Positions 35,475-43,144 of a stretch of 64,000 nt of DNA are shown in pieces. The stretch comes from Aldehydirespirator sp965221605 (GTDB lineage: Bacteria; Actinomycetota; Acidimicrobiia; Acidimicrobiales; Aldehydirespiratoraceae): the NCBI GenBank assembly GCA_965221605.1, contig CBDCSK010000004.1:62001-126000 (forward strand). Direction: 5' to 3'. Each line of letters opens with the position of its first letter. Within the stretch, counting starts at the first letter, position 1. The position numbers were made by a program, and so were the translations under genes. Under the pieces are notes generated by a model. That model saw only the letters and a program-made list of their open reading frames with translations. It ran no database searches and was not told the origin of the DNA.

Positions 35475-37217
35475 ATGTATGACCTGAAGATCAGCGGCGG
35501 GCTGCTGGTGGACGGAACCGGCGACCCGCCCCGGCCCGCCGACGTAGCCGTAGTCGGGGACACGATCGTCGCCGTCGGCGCCGACCTGCCCGGCGAGGCG
35601 ACCCGCACCATCGACGCATCCGGCCAGATCGTCACCCCCGGCTTCGTGGACGTGCACACCCATTACGACGGCCAGGCCACCTGGGACGACCTGCTCGAGC
35701 CCAGCTCCGGCCACGGCGTCACCACCGTGGTCATGGGCAACTGCGGAGTGGGCTTCGCGCCGGTCCGTCCCGGCACCGAGGAATGGCTGATCCAGCTGAT
35801 GGAGGGAGTCGAGGACATCCCCGGGGCGGCCCTCTCGGAGGGCATCGACTGGAACTGGGAGAGCTTCGGCGGATACCTCGACGCCCTCGACGGCCGCCGC
35901 TGGGCGATCGACGTGGGCACCCAGGTTCCCCACGGCGCGGTCCGGGCCTACGTGATGGGGGAGCGAGGCGCCCGCAACGAGCCCGCCGACCCCGACGAGA
36001 TCGCCCGCATGGAGCGAATCGTGGCCGAAGCGGTGTCGGCCGGCGCGCTGGGCGTGTCGACCTCGCGCACGCTGGCCCACAAGGCGATGGATGGCGAACC
36101 GGTGCCGGGAACGTTCGCGGCGGAGGACGAGCTGTTCGGCCTGGGCCGCGGGCTGCGCGACGGCGGGGGAGGGGTGTTCGAGCTGGCTCCGGTGGGATCG
36201 GCGGGCGAGGACATCGTCAAGCCCCGCTCGGAGGTCGATTGGATGCGGTGCCTGTCGGCGGCGATCGGCCAGCCGGTGAGCTTCGCGCTGCTGCAGGTGC
36301 CCGCCGCGCCCGACCTGTGGCGAGAGTTGATGGACGTGTCCCTTCAGGCCGCCGAGGAGGGAGCCGAGCTGTACCCGCAGGTGGCTGGACGACCGTTCGG
36401 CCTTCTGGCGGGTTGGCAGACCAGCCATCCCTTCGTCCTGCGACCCAGCTACCGCGCTATCGAGCATCTCGACATCGATGAGCGCATCGAGCGCCTGCGA
36501 GACCCGGCTGTGCGGGCCGCCATCTGTTCCGAAGCCGACGGCGAGCGCCGGGGCGGCATGCACGAAGGAGTCAGCATGCTGGTGGCCAGGATGCTCGACC
36601 AGCTCTACGTGCTCGGCAACCCGCCGGACTACGAGCCGACGCCGGACCGATCGATCCCGGCGGTCGCCGCCGCGGCCGGTGTTCACGTGCAGGAGGCCGC
36701 CTATGACGCCTTCTGCGCCGAGGACGGCCGAGCCTTGTTGATGGTGCCGCTGTTCAACTACGTGGACGGGAACCACGACGTGATCCGGGAGCAGCTCACC
36801 CACTCGCGAGCGGTGATGGGCCTCTCCGACGGCGGCGCCCACTGCGGGCTCATCTGCGACGCGTCGATGCCCACCACCATGATCAGCCACTGGACCCGGG
36901 ACCGCAACCGGGGCGAGCGGCTTCCACTTGAGTGGGTGGTACGCAAGCAATCGCAGGACACCGCGGCGCTGTTCGGGCTCAACGATCGTGGAGTGGTGGT
37001 GCCCGGAAAGCGGGCCGACATCAATGTGATCGACCACGCCGCCATCAACCTGCGCACGCCCCGGCTAGTGCACGACCTGCCCGCCGGGGGAAGGCGCCTG
37101 CTGCAGCACGCCGACGGCTACACCGCCACCATCGTCGCCGGCCAGCAAACCCGCGACGGGAGTATGGACACGGGTGCCCGTCCCGGCCGGCTGGTGCGCG
37201 GCCGTCGCGCCGCCTGA
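35475..37217 (+). CDS. N-acyl-D-amino-acid deacylase-like amidohydrolase
   Basis: A 580-residue amidohydrolase. YDLKISGGLLVDGTGDPPRP is the family start, GFVDVHTHYDGQATWD the HxH metal site, GVTTVVMGNCGVGFAPVRPG the conserved loop with the metal-binding Cys region, and GLSDGGAHCGLICD the catalytic Asp. The C-terminus returns to the beta-sandwich (VVPGKRADINVID). TACAGT at 35462-35467 lies seven bases before the ATG, a leaderless pattern. It is a relative of D-aminoacylase and dihydropyrimidinase-like enzymes; the true substrate is unknown. Confidence 0.88.
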   Translation: MYDLKISGGLLVDGTGDPPRPADVAVVGDTIVAVGADLPGEATRTIDASGQIVTPGFVDVHTHYDGQATWDDLLEPSSGHGVTTVVMGNCGVGFAPVRPGTEEWLIQLMEGVEDIPGAALSEGIDWNWESFGGYLDALDGRRWAIDVGTQVPHGAVRAYVMGERGARNEPADPDEIARMERIVAEAVSAGALGVSTSRTLAHKAMDGEPVPGTFAAEDELFGLGRGLRDGGGGVFELAPVGSAGEDIVKPRSEVDWMRCLSAAIGQPVSFALLQVPAAPDLWRELMDVSLQAAEEGAELYPQVAGRPFGLLAGWQTSHPFVLRPSYRAIEHLDIDERIERLRDPAVRAAICSEADGERRGGMHEGVSMLVARMLDQLYVLGNPPDYEPTPDRSIPAVAAAAGVHVQEAAYDAFCAEDGRALLMVPLFNYVDGNHDVIREQLTHSRAVMGLSDGGAHCGLICDASMPTTMISHWTRDRNRGERLPLEWVVRKQSQDTAALFGLNDRGVVVPGKRADINVIDHAAINLRTPRLVHDLPAGGRRLLQHADGYTATIVAGQQTRDGSMDTGARPGRLVRGRRAA

Positions 37218-37297
37218 GAGAACTCCCGGCGAAATTGATGCGGCTATTGGCCCTATAGGGTCGGAATCGGCATCGATTTCGACTGGGGAGCGACTGC

Positions 37298-38212
37298 GTG
37301 ATGGGCTGCTGCGACGGGCGGGTGGTGATCGTCACCGGAGCGGGGCGGGGGCTGGGTCGGGCCCATGCCCTGGCCTTCGCGGCCGAGGGCGCCCATGTGC
37401 TGGTCAACGACCTCGGCGCTGAGGGCGACGGCTCCCAGCCCGGCTCCGACGATGCCGCGACCGCAGTAGCGGAGGAGATCAACGCCGCGGGTGGCTCGGC
37501 CGCCGTCAACCGTGCCGACGTGGCTGACTGGGATCAAGCGGGGGCCATGGTGGCCCAGGCCATCGACACCTGGGGCCGTCTCGACACGCTGGTGTGCAAC
37601 GCCGGGTTCCTGCGCGACCGGATGCTGGTCAACATGAGCGAGCAGGAGTGGGACGCGGTCGTGCGGGTCCATCTGAAGGGCCATTTCGCACCGGCCCGCC
37701 ACGCGGTCGCCCACTGGCGGGAGCGGCAGAAGGCCTCCGGCGGCGAGCCCCCGGCCGCCCGGATCGTCAACACGTCGTCGGGAGCGGGCCTGATGGGATC
37801 GATCGGCCAGGGCAACTACGTCGCGGCCAAGGGCGCGATCGCGTCGCTGACGGTCCAGCAGGCCGCCGAGTGGGGTCGCTACGGCGTTTTCGCCAATGCC
37901 ATCGCGCCCGATGCCCGCACCCGGATGACGGCGGTGATCCCCGGCTACCCCGAGCGGCCCGCTGACGGCTGGGACCCGAAGGCCCCCGGGAACGTCTCCC
38001 CGCTGGTGGTGTGGCTCGGCAGCCCGGCCTGCGACGTGACCGGCAGGGTGTTCGAGTGCACCGCCGGCCAGCTCAGCGTGTGCGACGGATGGCAGCACGG
38101 ACCGGTCGTGTCGGTGGGGGAGCGGCCGATGACCGTGGCTGAGGCGGGCGACCTGGCGCGCCGCTCCGTAGAGGCTGAGCGGCCTCCGGCACCCGTCTAC
38201 GGCACCCGTTAA
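37298..38212 (+). CDS. Short-chain dehydrogenase/reductase
   Basis: A 304-residue SDR. NAD(P) binding is by VIVTGAGRGLGRAHALAFA, with LVNDLG after the second strand (Asp favours NAD). The catalytic residues are Ser in VNTSSGAGLMG and YxxxK in GNYVAAKGAIAS. The long loop and C-terminal extension resemble 3-hydroxyacyl-CoA dehydrogenases of the bacterial beta-oxidation/MFE-2 type. GTG at 37298 or ATG at 37301 are both reachable from GGGGAG at 37285-37290. Confidence 0.85.
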   Translation: MMGCCDGRVVIVTGAGRGLGRAHALAFAAEGAHVLVNDLGAEGDGSQPGSDDAATAVAEEINAAGGSAAVNRADVADWDQAGAMVAQAIDTWGRLDTLVCNAGFLRDRMLVNMSEQEWDAVVRVHLKGHFAPARHAVAHWRERQKASGGEPPAARIVNTSSGAGLMGSIGQGNYVAAKGAIASLTVQQAAEWGRYGVFANAIAPDARTRMTAVIPGYPERPADGWDPKAPGNVSPLVVWLGSPACDVTGRVFECTAGQLSVCDGWQHGPVVSVGERPMTVAEAGDLARRSVEAERPPAPVYGTR

Positions 38213-38369
38213 CCGGGATTCAACCCAGCCTTCAAGAAATATTCAAAGAAAATCTTGACAAGAATGTGACAAACCCGTGACGATGGTGTAACCTGCTTAG
38301 CAGGACCCGGGTCTGAAGGACAGGATTCGACAGAACCGGATCCGCAATCCCCCCCTCCAGGGACCGTGC

Positions 38370-38400
38370 GGAGCCCGCCAGTTTGCAGCTGGCGGGCTCC
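38370..38400 (+). terminator. Perfect 12-bp hairpin
   Basis: GGAGCCCGCCAG and CTGGCGGGCTCC pair perfectly around the loop TTTGCAG. There is no T-tract. It may end transcription of the SDR gene or of a small RNA. Confidence 0.5.
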
Positions 38401-38411
38401 GGCGCGTTTGG
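38373..38411 (+). repeat. Direct repeat, copy A
   Basis: 39 bases beginning GCCCGCCAGTTTGCAGCTGG and ending TCCGGCGCGTTTGG; one mismatch to copy B, 69 bases downstream. Confidence 0.8.
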
Positions 38412-38441
38412 CCTGGCGGGCTCCGCTTTGTTGTGATCTGT

Positions 38442-38480
38442 GCCCGCCAGTTTGCAGCTGGCGGCCTCCGGCGCGTTTGG
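38442..38480 (+). repeat. Direct repeat, copy B
   Basis: Same sequence as copy A with one G-to-C change, which shortens the hairpin stem inside the repeat. Confidence 0.8.
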
Positions 38481-38506
38481 GCTCCGGCGGGTTGTACGCT
38501 CCGGCC

Positions 38507-40132
38507 ATGAGCAGCCCCATCCTCGACGCCCACACCTTCTGGGAGCTGCTCGAGAGACGGGTGGCGGCCACCCCTGATCGCATGATGCTGGTGGACGAGG
38601 CCGGCCGGGTGCTGACCTTCGCCGAATTCAAGGATCAGGCCGAGCGGGTGGCGGCGGGCCTGATGGCCATGGGCGTCACCGGGGGCTCACCGGTGACGTG
38701 GGTGCTGCCGACACGCATCGAGACGGTGCTGTTGAGCTTCGCCCTCAGCCGGCTCGGGGCGGTCCAGAACCCGATCATCCACATCTACCGCAAGCGCGAG
38801 GTTGAGTTCTGTGTCCGCCAGACCGGAGCGAAGCTGATCGTGCATCCCGGAGAGTGGGCAGGATTCGACTACGGCGCCATGGTCGACGAGATCGTCGCCG
38901 AACTCGGCCACCACTGCCAGGCTCTGACGGGCTACGACACCCTGCCCGAGGGCGATCCGGCCACCCTGCCTCCGGCGCCCGATGCCGGCGAGGCCGGTGC
39001 CGTTCGCTGGCTGTACTACACCTCTGGGACCACCTCGGATCCCAAGGGCGTGAAGCACACGGACGCGTCACTGATCGCCGGTGGGATAGGGCTGGCGCGG
39101 GCCCTCGACATGAGCGGCGACGATGTCGGGTCCATCGCCTTCCCCTACGCCCACATCGGGGGACCCGACTACATGGTCACGATGCTCTCGTCGGGATTCG
39201 GCGCCGTGCTGGTGGAGCGATTCGACCCGGCCGCCTCGGTTGCCGCCTACGCCCGGCGCGGCGTGACCATGGCCGGCGGATCAACGGTCTTCTACCAGAT
39301 GTTCCTGGAGGAGGATCGCAAGGCGCGCCGGGCCACCGGCCGGCCGGCCATGCCTGCGCTGCGGGTGCTGTCGGGCGGCGGTGCCCCCAAGCCGCCGGAG
39401 ATCTACTTCCAGGCCAAGAAGGAGATGGGCATTCCGGTGGCCCACGGCTACGGGATGACCGAGTGCCCGATGATATCGCAGGGCTCGCCCCGCGACACCG
39501 ACGACCAGCTCGCCCACACCGACGGGCGTCCGGTCCACGGCTGCGAGGTGTCGATCGTGGCGGTCTCGGCCGACGGCGGTGAGGCGCCCGCTCCCCGAGG
39601 CGTGCAGGGCGAGGTGCGGGTACAGGGACCGATGCTGTTCGCGGGCTACACCGATCCGAGGCTCGACTCGGCAGCCTTCGACATACGGGGCCGCTTCCGC
39701 ACCGGCGATCTGGGTGTGTTGCGGACCGACGGGCACCTGATCCTCACCGGGCGGGTGAAGGACATCATCATCCGCAAGGGAGAGAACATCTCCGCCAAGG
39801 AGATCGAGGATGTCCTGTACGCCCATGACAAGGTGGGCGCGGCCGCCGTGATCGGCCTCTCGGACCTCGAACGGGGCGAGAGGGTCTGCGCGGTAGTGGA
39901 GACGGCTCCCGGCTCCGAGGACCTGACCTTCGATGAGATGGTCGAAGCCTGTGTCGACGCCGGGCTGGCCCGTCAGAAGATTCCCGAGCAGCTGGAGATC
40001 CACCCCGCCCCGCTGCCTCGCAATGCCACTCTCAAGATCCTCAAGCACAAGCTGCGCGAGATCTACGAGGCCAGAAGACCGGTCAGCTTGACCACACGAG
40101 AGCGCTACATAGCCCGACAGGAAGAGGACTGA
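38507..40132 (+). CDS. AMP-dependent acyl-CoA ligase (cyclohexanecarboxylate-CoA ligase-like)
   Basis: A 541-residue member of the acyl-adenylate-forming family. Motifs are YYTSGTTSDPKGVKHTD (P-loop), AHGYGMTECPM (adenine-binding), FRTGDLGVLRTDGHLILTGR (A8 hinge region) and RKGENISAKEIEDVL; the catalytic Lys is in LPRNATLKILKHKLRE. It activates a carboxylic acid to its CoA ester. The ATG at 38507 is six bases after TACGCT; the upstream in-frame extension runs through the direct repeats and is not coding. It is the first gene of a run with the Sec-ArsC-like gene, ferredoxin and ferredoxin reductase. The acid substrate is unknown. Confidence 0.88.
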   Translation: MSSPILDAHTFWELLERRVAATPDRMMLVDEAGRVLTFAEFKDQAERVAAGLMAMGVTGGSPVTWVLPTRIETVLLSFALSRLGAVQNPIIHIYRKREVEFCVRQTGAKLIVHPGEWAGFDYGAMVDEIVAELGHHCQALTGYDTLPEGDPATLPPAPDAGEAGAVRWLYYTSGTTSDPKGVKHTDASLIAGGIGLARALDMSGDDVGSIAFPYAHIGGPDYMVTMLSSGFGAVLVERFDPAASVAAYARRGVTMAGGSTVFYQMFLEEDRKARRATGRPAMPALRVLSGGGAPKPPEIYFQAKKEMGIPVAHGYGMTECPMISQGSPRDTDDQLAHTDGRPVHGCEVSIVAVSADGGEAPAPRGVQGEVRVQGPMLFAGYTDPRLDSAAFDIRGRFRTGDLGVLRTDGHLILTGRVKDIIIRKGENISAKEIEDVLYAHDKVGAAAVIGLSDLERGERVCAVVETAPGSEDLTFDEMVEACVDAGLARQKIPEQLEIHPAPLPRNATLKILKHKLREIYEARRPVSLTTRERYIARQEED

Positions 40133-40142
40133 GGAGACGCCG

Positions 40143-40517
40143 ATGGCTGAGATCACTATCTATCACAACAAGCATTGAAACTCCTCCAAGAATGCCGTGG
40201 CGGTCGCCACGGACGCAGGTGCCGACGTCGATGTGGTGCTCTACATGTCCGAGCGCCCCGACCGTGACACCCTCGCCGGGATCATCGAGCGGCTCGAGGA
40301 TCCGGTGGAGAACCTGGTTCGCAAGGACTCGCAGTTCTCCAAGCTCGGGCTCGATGCGACCGACTACGTGGGCAACCCCGACGCGGTGGTGGACGTGTTG
40401 CTGAGGTACCCGAGGCTCATGCAGCGCCCGGTGCTGGTGAGAGGCGATCGGGCCATCATCGGGCGGCCCCTCGGTGACGCCAAGGCCAAGGACCGCCTGG
40501 CCGAGTTCCTCTCATAG
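40143..40517 (+). CDS. Probable selenoprotein: ArsC-like reductase with in-frame TGA (Sec12)
   Basis: ATG at 40143 follows GAGGAG (40131-40136), ten bases after the ligase stop. The frame reads MAEITIYHNKH, then TGA at 40176-40178, then NSSKNAVAVATDAG and on to a stop at 40517: 124 residues. In ArsC-family proteins this site is YHNPxCxxSRN, with Cys12 as the catalytic residue; TGA stands exactly at codon 12. The three Arg residues of ArsC are kept: Arg60 in NLVRKDS, Arg95 in QRPVLV and Arg108 in IIGRPLG. A hairpin with a GGTC loop follows the TGA. The reading as selenocysteine is strongly supported by these features together. Arsenate reduction or another thiol/selenol redox task is possible. 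Gene callers would start it wrongly at 40197. Confidence 0.88.
40195..40212 (+). promoter_or_regulatory. Bacterial SECIS-like hairpin
   Basis: CCGTGGC (40195-40201) and GCCACGG (40206-40212) form a perfect 7-base-pair stem capped by GGTC. The stem starts 16 bases after the TGA and the loop GG is at +24/+25. Bacterial SECIS elements sit just after the UGA and need a GG/GU in the apical loop; the E. coli fdhF loop also contains GGUC. Confidence 0.82.
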
Positions 40518-40590
40518 TCTCCGCGGCGGCCGCGCGGTTCGCTACCGTGGGCGCCGGACATTCACTCAAGCCGACCACAAGGGAGAGCCG

Positions 40591-40785
40591 ATGCGCATCG
40601 TGGTGGACTTCGACCTGTGCGAGAGCAACGCCGTTTGCATGCAGATCGCGCCCGACATCTTCGAGGTGCGAGACGACGACTTCCTGTACATCCTCAACGA
40701 GACGCCCGGCGAGGCCGATCGATCCCGCGTGGAGGAGTGCGTGCAACGCTGCCCGAAGCAGGCCATCTCCGTCGCCGAGGACTGA
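40591..40785 (+). CDS. Small ferredoxin (single cluster, 3Fe-4S/4Fe-4S type)
   Basis: A 64-residue ferredoxin with Cys10 and Cys16 in DLCESNAVCMQIAP and a C-terminal CVQRCPKQAIS. The spacing and the IAPDIFEV segment match the single-cluster ferredoxins that serve cytochromes P450 or oxygenases in actinobacteria. ATG at 40591 follows GGGAGAG. The reductase gene comes next, 55 bases downstream, so the two form an electron-transfer pair. No P450 gene is in the window. Confidence 0.88.
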   Translation: MRIVVDFDLCESNAVCMQIAPDIFEVRDDDFLYILNETPGEADRSRVEECVQRCPKQAISVAED

Positions 40786-40840
40786 CGGGCCGAGGCGAGA
40801 CCACGCTGGAGATCGACGAGCCCCGCTCTCCTAGACGCAG

Positions 40841-42043
40841 ATGACCTCGATCCCGCGCTCCGTCACCATCGTCGGGGCCTCGCTGGCCGGACTGAACGCC
40901 GCCGAGGCTCTGCGCCGCGACGGCTTTGAGGGGCCGGTAACCCTGATAGGCGCCGAGAACCACCCGCCCTATGACCGCCCCCCGCTCTCCAAGCAGGTGC
41001 TGGCCGGAGACTGGGAGCCGGATCGGGCCGCGCTCACCGACTCTGAGGAACTCGAGGACGACGGGATCGAGGCTCGTTTCGGTCTGCGGGCGACGGGGTT
41101 GGACCTCAACAGCCGCGAGCTCACGCTCCACACCGGCGAGACCGTCGCGTTCGACGGGCTCGTCATCGCCACCGGGGCCCGCTGCCGCACGATGCCGGGC
41201 ACCGACGGGCTCAGCGGCGTGCATGTGCTGCGGTCTCTGGACGACTGCCTCGCCCTGCGGGCCGATCTGGAGGCCGGGCCGCAGCGGGTGGTGGTCGTCG
41301 GCGCGGGATTCATCGGGGCCGAGGTGGCCGCCACCGCCCGGGGCCGCGGCTTGGAGGTGACGGTGGTGGAGGCGCTGCCCACCCCGCTGGGCCGGGTGCT
41401 CGGAGACGAGATGGGCAGCGTCTGCGCCGAGGTTCACCGCGACCATGGCGTCGACCTGCGCACCGGCGTGGGGGTTGACCGGATCGAGGGCGACCACCGG
41501 GTGGAGCGGGTGGTGCTGTCGGACGGCGCGACCGTCCATGCCGATGTCGTTGTCGTCGGCATCGGCGTGATCCCCAACACCGAGTGGCTCGAAGGCTCCG
41601 GCGTCGAGATCGACGACGGGGTGATCTGCGACGCCTCGTGCCTGGTGGCCGAGCGGGTGACCGCGGCGGGCGACGTGGCCCGCTGGCCCAACCAGCTCTT
41701 CGGCGAGACGATGCGGGTCGAGCACTGGGACAACGCCGCGGCCCAGGGCGCCCACGCAGCCCGGCGGCTGCTCGACGAGGGAACCGGGCCGTTCGCGCCG
41801 GTGCCCTGGTTCTGGAGCGACCAGTACGACCGCAAGATCCAGCTGGCCGGCCGGGTGCGGCCCGACGACGAGGTCAGGGTGGTGAACGGCTCCGTCGACG
41901 AGCGACGGTTCGCGGCGATCTACGGCCGGGCCGGGCGGATCACCGGCGTGCTCGGCTTCAACCGCCCCCGCCACGTGATGCGCTACCGGGCCCTGATCGA
42001 GCAGGGCACCAGCTTCGACGAAGCCCTCGCCGCCGAGTTCTAG
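40841..42043 (+). CDS. FAD-dependent ferredoxin reductase
   Basis: A 400-residue pyridine nucleotide-disulphide oxidoreductase-type protein. FAD binding: VTIVGASLAGLNAAEALR. NAD(P)H binding: VVVVGAGFIGAEVAATA. Others: YDRPPLSKQVLAG, typical of the ferredoxin/rubredoxin reductase group, and AAGDVARWPN near the second FAD site. The C-terminal domain has WFWSDQYDRKIQLAG, diagnostic of oxygenase-coupled reductases. It passes electrons from NAD(P)H to the small ferredoxin gene upstream. Its 3' end overlaps the convergent protease gene by four bases. Confidence 0.9.
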   Translation: MTSIPRSVTIVGASLAGLNAAEALRRDGFEGPVTLIGAENHPPYDRPPLSKQVLAGDWEPDRAALTDSEELEDDGIEARFGLRATGLDLNSRELTLHTGETVAFDGLVIATGARCRTMPGTDGLSGVHVLRSLDDCLALRADLEAGPQRVVVVGAGFIGAEVAATARGRGLEVTVVEALPTPLGRVLGDEMGSVCAEVHRDHGVDLRTGVGVDRIEGDHRVERVVLSDGATVHADVVVVGIGVIPNTEWLEGSGVEIDDGVICDASCLVAERVTAAGDVARWPNQLFGETMRVEHWDNAAAQGAHAARRLLDEGTGPFAPVPWFWSDQYDRKIQLAGRVRPDDEVRVVNGSVDERRFAAIYGRAGRITGVLGFNRPRHVMRYRALIEQGTSFDEALAAEF

Positions 42044-42504
42044 CCGGGGGGTTCGGAAGGCTCGGGCCGCTGCCGGACGAAGTGGCGCAGTCCGAACTTG
42101 AGCCGGGGCCGTGGCTGCGGCTTGAGCCGCTCGCCGTAGGGGTCGACTTCCATCTGGGCGTCCTCCAGCGCAATGAACCCCAGCAGTGGTTCGGCATCGT
42201 CGTTTCCGAAGACGACTGCGCCCCAGACGGACGTGCCCATGAAGTCCAGCCGCGCTCCGGCGACGTCGAAAGTCTCGACGCTGCCGTCGGCCATCTCGCA
42301 GGCCCGCCTTGTTTCGGGTCTCACGCCGATCGCGTCGAGGTGCGTGCTGGGCACCATGCTGTGGGAGGCACCGGTGTCCACGAGGAACTCGCCCTCCCAT
42401 GCTCGCTGCGGCTCGGCCGGATTCCGAACCGTCACATTCACATAGGTAGCGCCCACGTCTCCATCTCCCTTCTGCCGGCGGCTCCTCTGCGAAGTCGCCG
42501 TCAT
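42040..42504 (-). CDS. Retropepsin-like (clan AA) aspartic protease domain protein
   Basis: A 154-residue protein with the active-site motif EFLVDTGASHSMVP, a flap-like region (ACEMADGSVETFDVAGARL) and the second conserved stretch PLLGFIALEDAQMEVDP. It is a single-domain protein that would work as a homodimer, as retropepsins do. The ATG at 42504 is followed by a basic stretch RSRRQKGDGD. The upstream DNA (42540-42580) is AT-rich. A decayed copy lies just upstream on the same strand. Confidence 0.78.
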   Translation of the reverse strand: MTATSQRSRRQKGDGDVGATYVNVTVRNPAEPQRAWEGEFLVDTGASHSMVPSTHLDAIGVRPETRRACEMADGSVETFDVAGARLDFMGTSVWGAVVFGNDDAEPLLGFIALEDAQMEVDPYGERLKPQPRPRLKFGLRHFVRQRPEPSEPPG

Positions 42505-42624
42505 TCAGCGGCTGCGACTGCAAGCACCCTATCAGCAGACTCACTGAATCTTGTATGAAATATCATAAAACTTGGCTATACGGATCTTCGCAAGAAAGAA
42601 CGAACAGCCACCCGAACTGACAGC

Positions 42625-43002
42625 TCAGCCGACCCGGCGTGGGCTGTAGAGGAAGCGTTTGGTTCGCTCGAAGTGCTTGCTCACGGGGTCGAATCTCAGG
42701 GCGGCAGAGTTCAGGGCAATCCGTCCCAGCACCGGGTCGGAGTCGTCGGCGCTGAAGATCACGTTGGCGGGCACGTGCTCGTCCATGAAGTCGAGGCGCA
42801 CCGCGCCGACTTCGATAGTTGTCGATGTGCCGTCGGCCAGTTCGAACAGCCGAGTTCCTTTCGGCTCAATGCCGATGGCCTCGAGGTGCCGGCGCGGAAC
42901 CAGGCTGTGGTGAACCCTGGTGTCGACGAGGAACTCGCCCTCTCATGCCCGCTCCGGCTGGCCCAAGTTCCTTACGGTCACGGCCACGTAAGTCGCGTCC
43001 AC
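42625..43002 (-). pseudogene. Decayed paralog of the retropepsin-like gene
   Basis: From GTG at 43002 (after GGAGA) the frame reads VDATYVAVTVRNLGQPERA, then TGA at 42945-42943 (codon 20), then EGEFLVDTRVHHSLVPRRHL and on to a stop at 42625. The intact neighbour has Trp at the stop position (RAWEGEF), so this is a TGG-to-TGA nonsense change. The active-site VDTGAS has also become VDTRVH. Both changes mark loss of function after a tandem duplication. Confidence 0.82.
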
Positions 43003-43144
43003 GTTCCTGTCTCCTGTATGCCGGGATCTCAGGTGCAGAGATTAGCGAAGTATGGCACGATATCAGTACAAGTCACCATATCCTGCTGGTGTCCGACTGT
43101 GTTCGGTAGCAGGTCTTTGCGGTGGCCTATCCGCCGGCGTTGGG

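Larger units (their letters stand above)
38213..38506 (+). other. Intergenic region with two 39-base direct repeats and a strong hairpin
   Basis: 294 bases without a gene. The first part is AT-rich and has TTGACA at 38255-38260 but no convincing -10. A small hairpin CCTGC-TTA-GCAGG follows. Then come two near-identical 39-base repeats (38373-38411 and 38442-38480), the first inside a 12-base-pair hairpin. TACGCT at 38495-38500, six bases before the ligase ATG, suits a leaderless promoter. An unannotated small RNA between 38260 and 38400 is possible but unproven. Confidence 0.5.

Noticed and set aside
34074..37037. 987-codon open frame on the minus strand
   Set aside because: It is antisense to the binding lipoprotein and amidohydrolase genes, which have clear family motifs; its sequence is a low-complexity shadow typical of high-GC DNA.
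38255..38292. Complete sigma-70 promoter for a small RNA
   Set aside because: TTGACA is present but no acceptable -10 sits 16-18 bases downstream.
42943..42945. Second in-frame TGA (retropepsin-like copy) as another selenocysteine codon
   Set aside because: The intact paralog has Trp, not Cys, at this site, and the active-site VDTGAS is also damaged. A nonsense mutation explains it.
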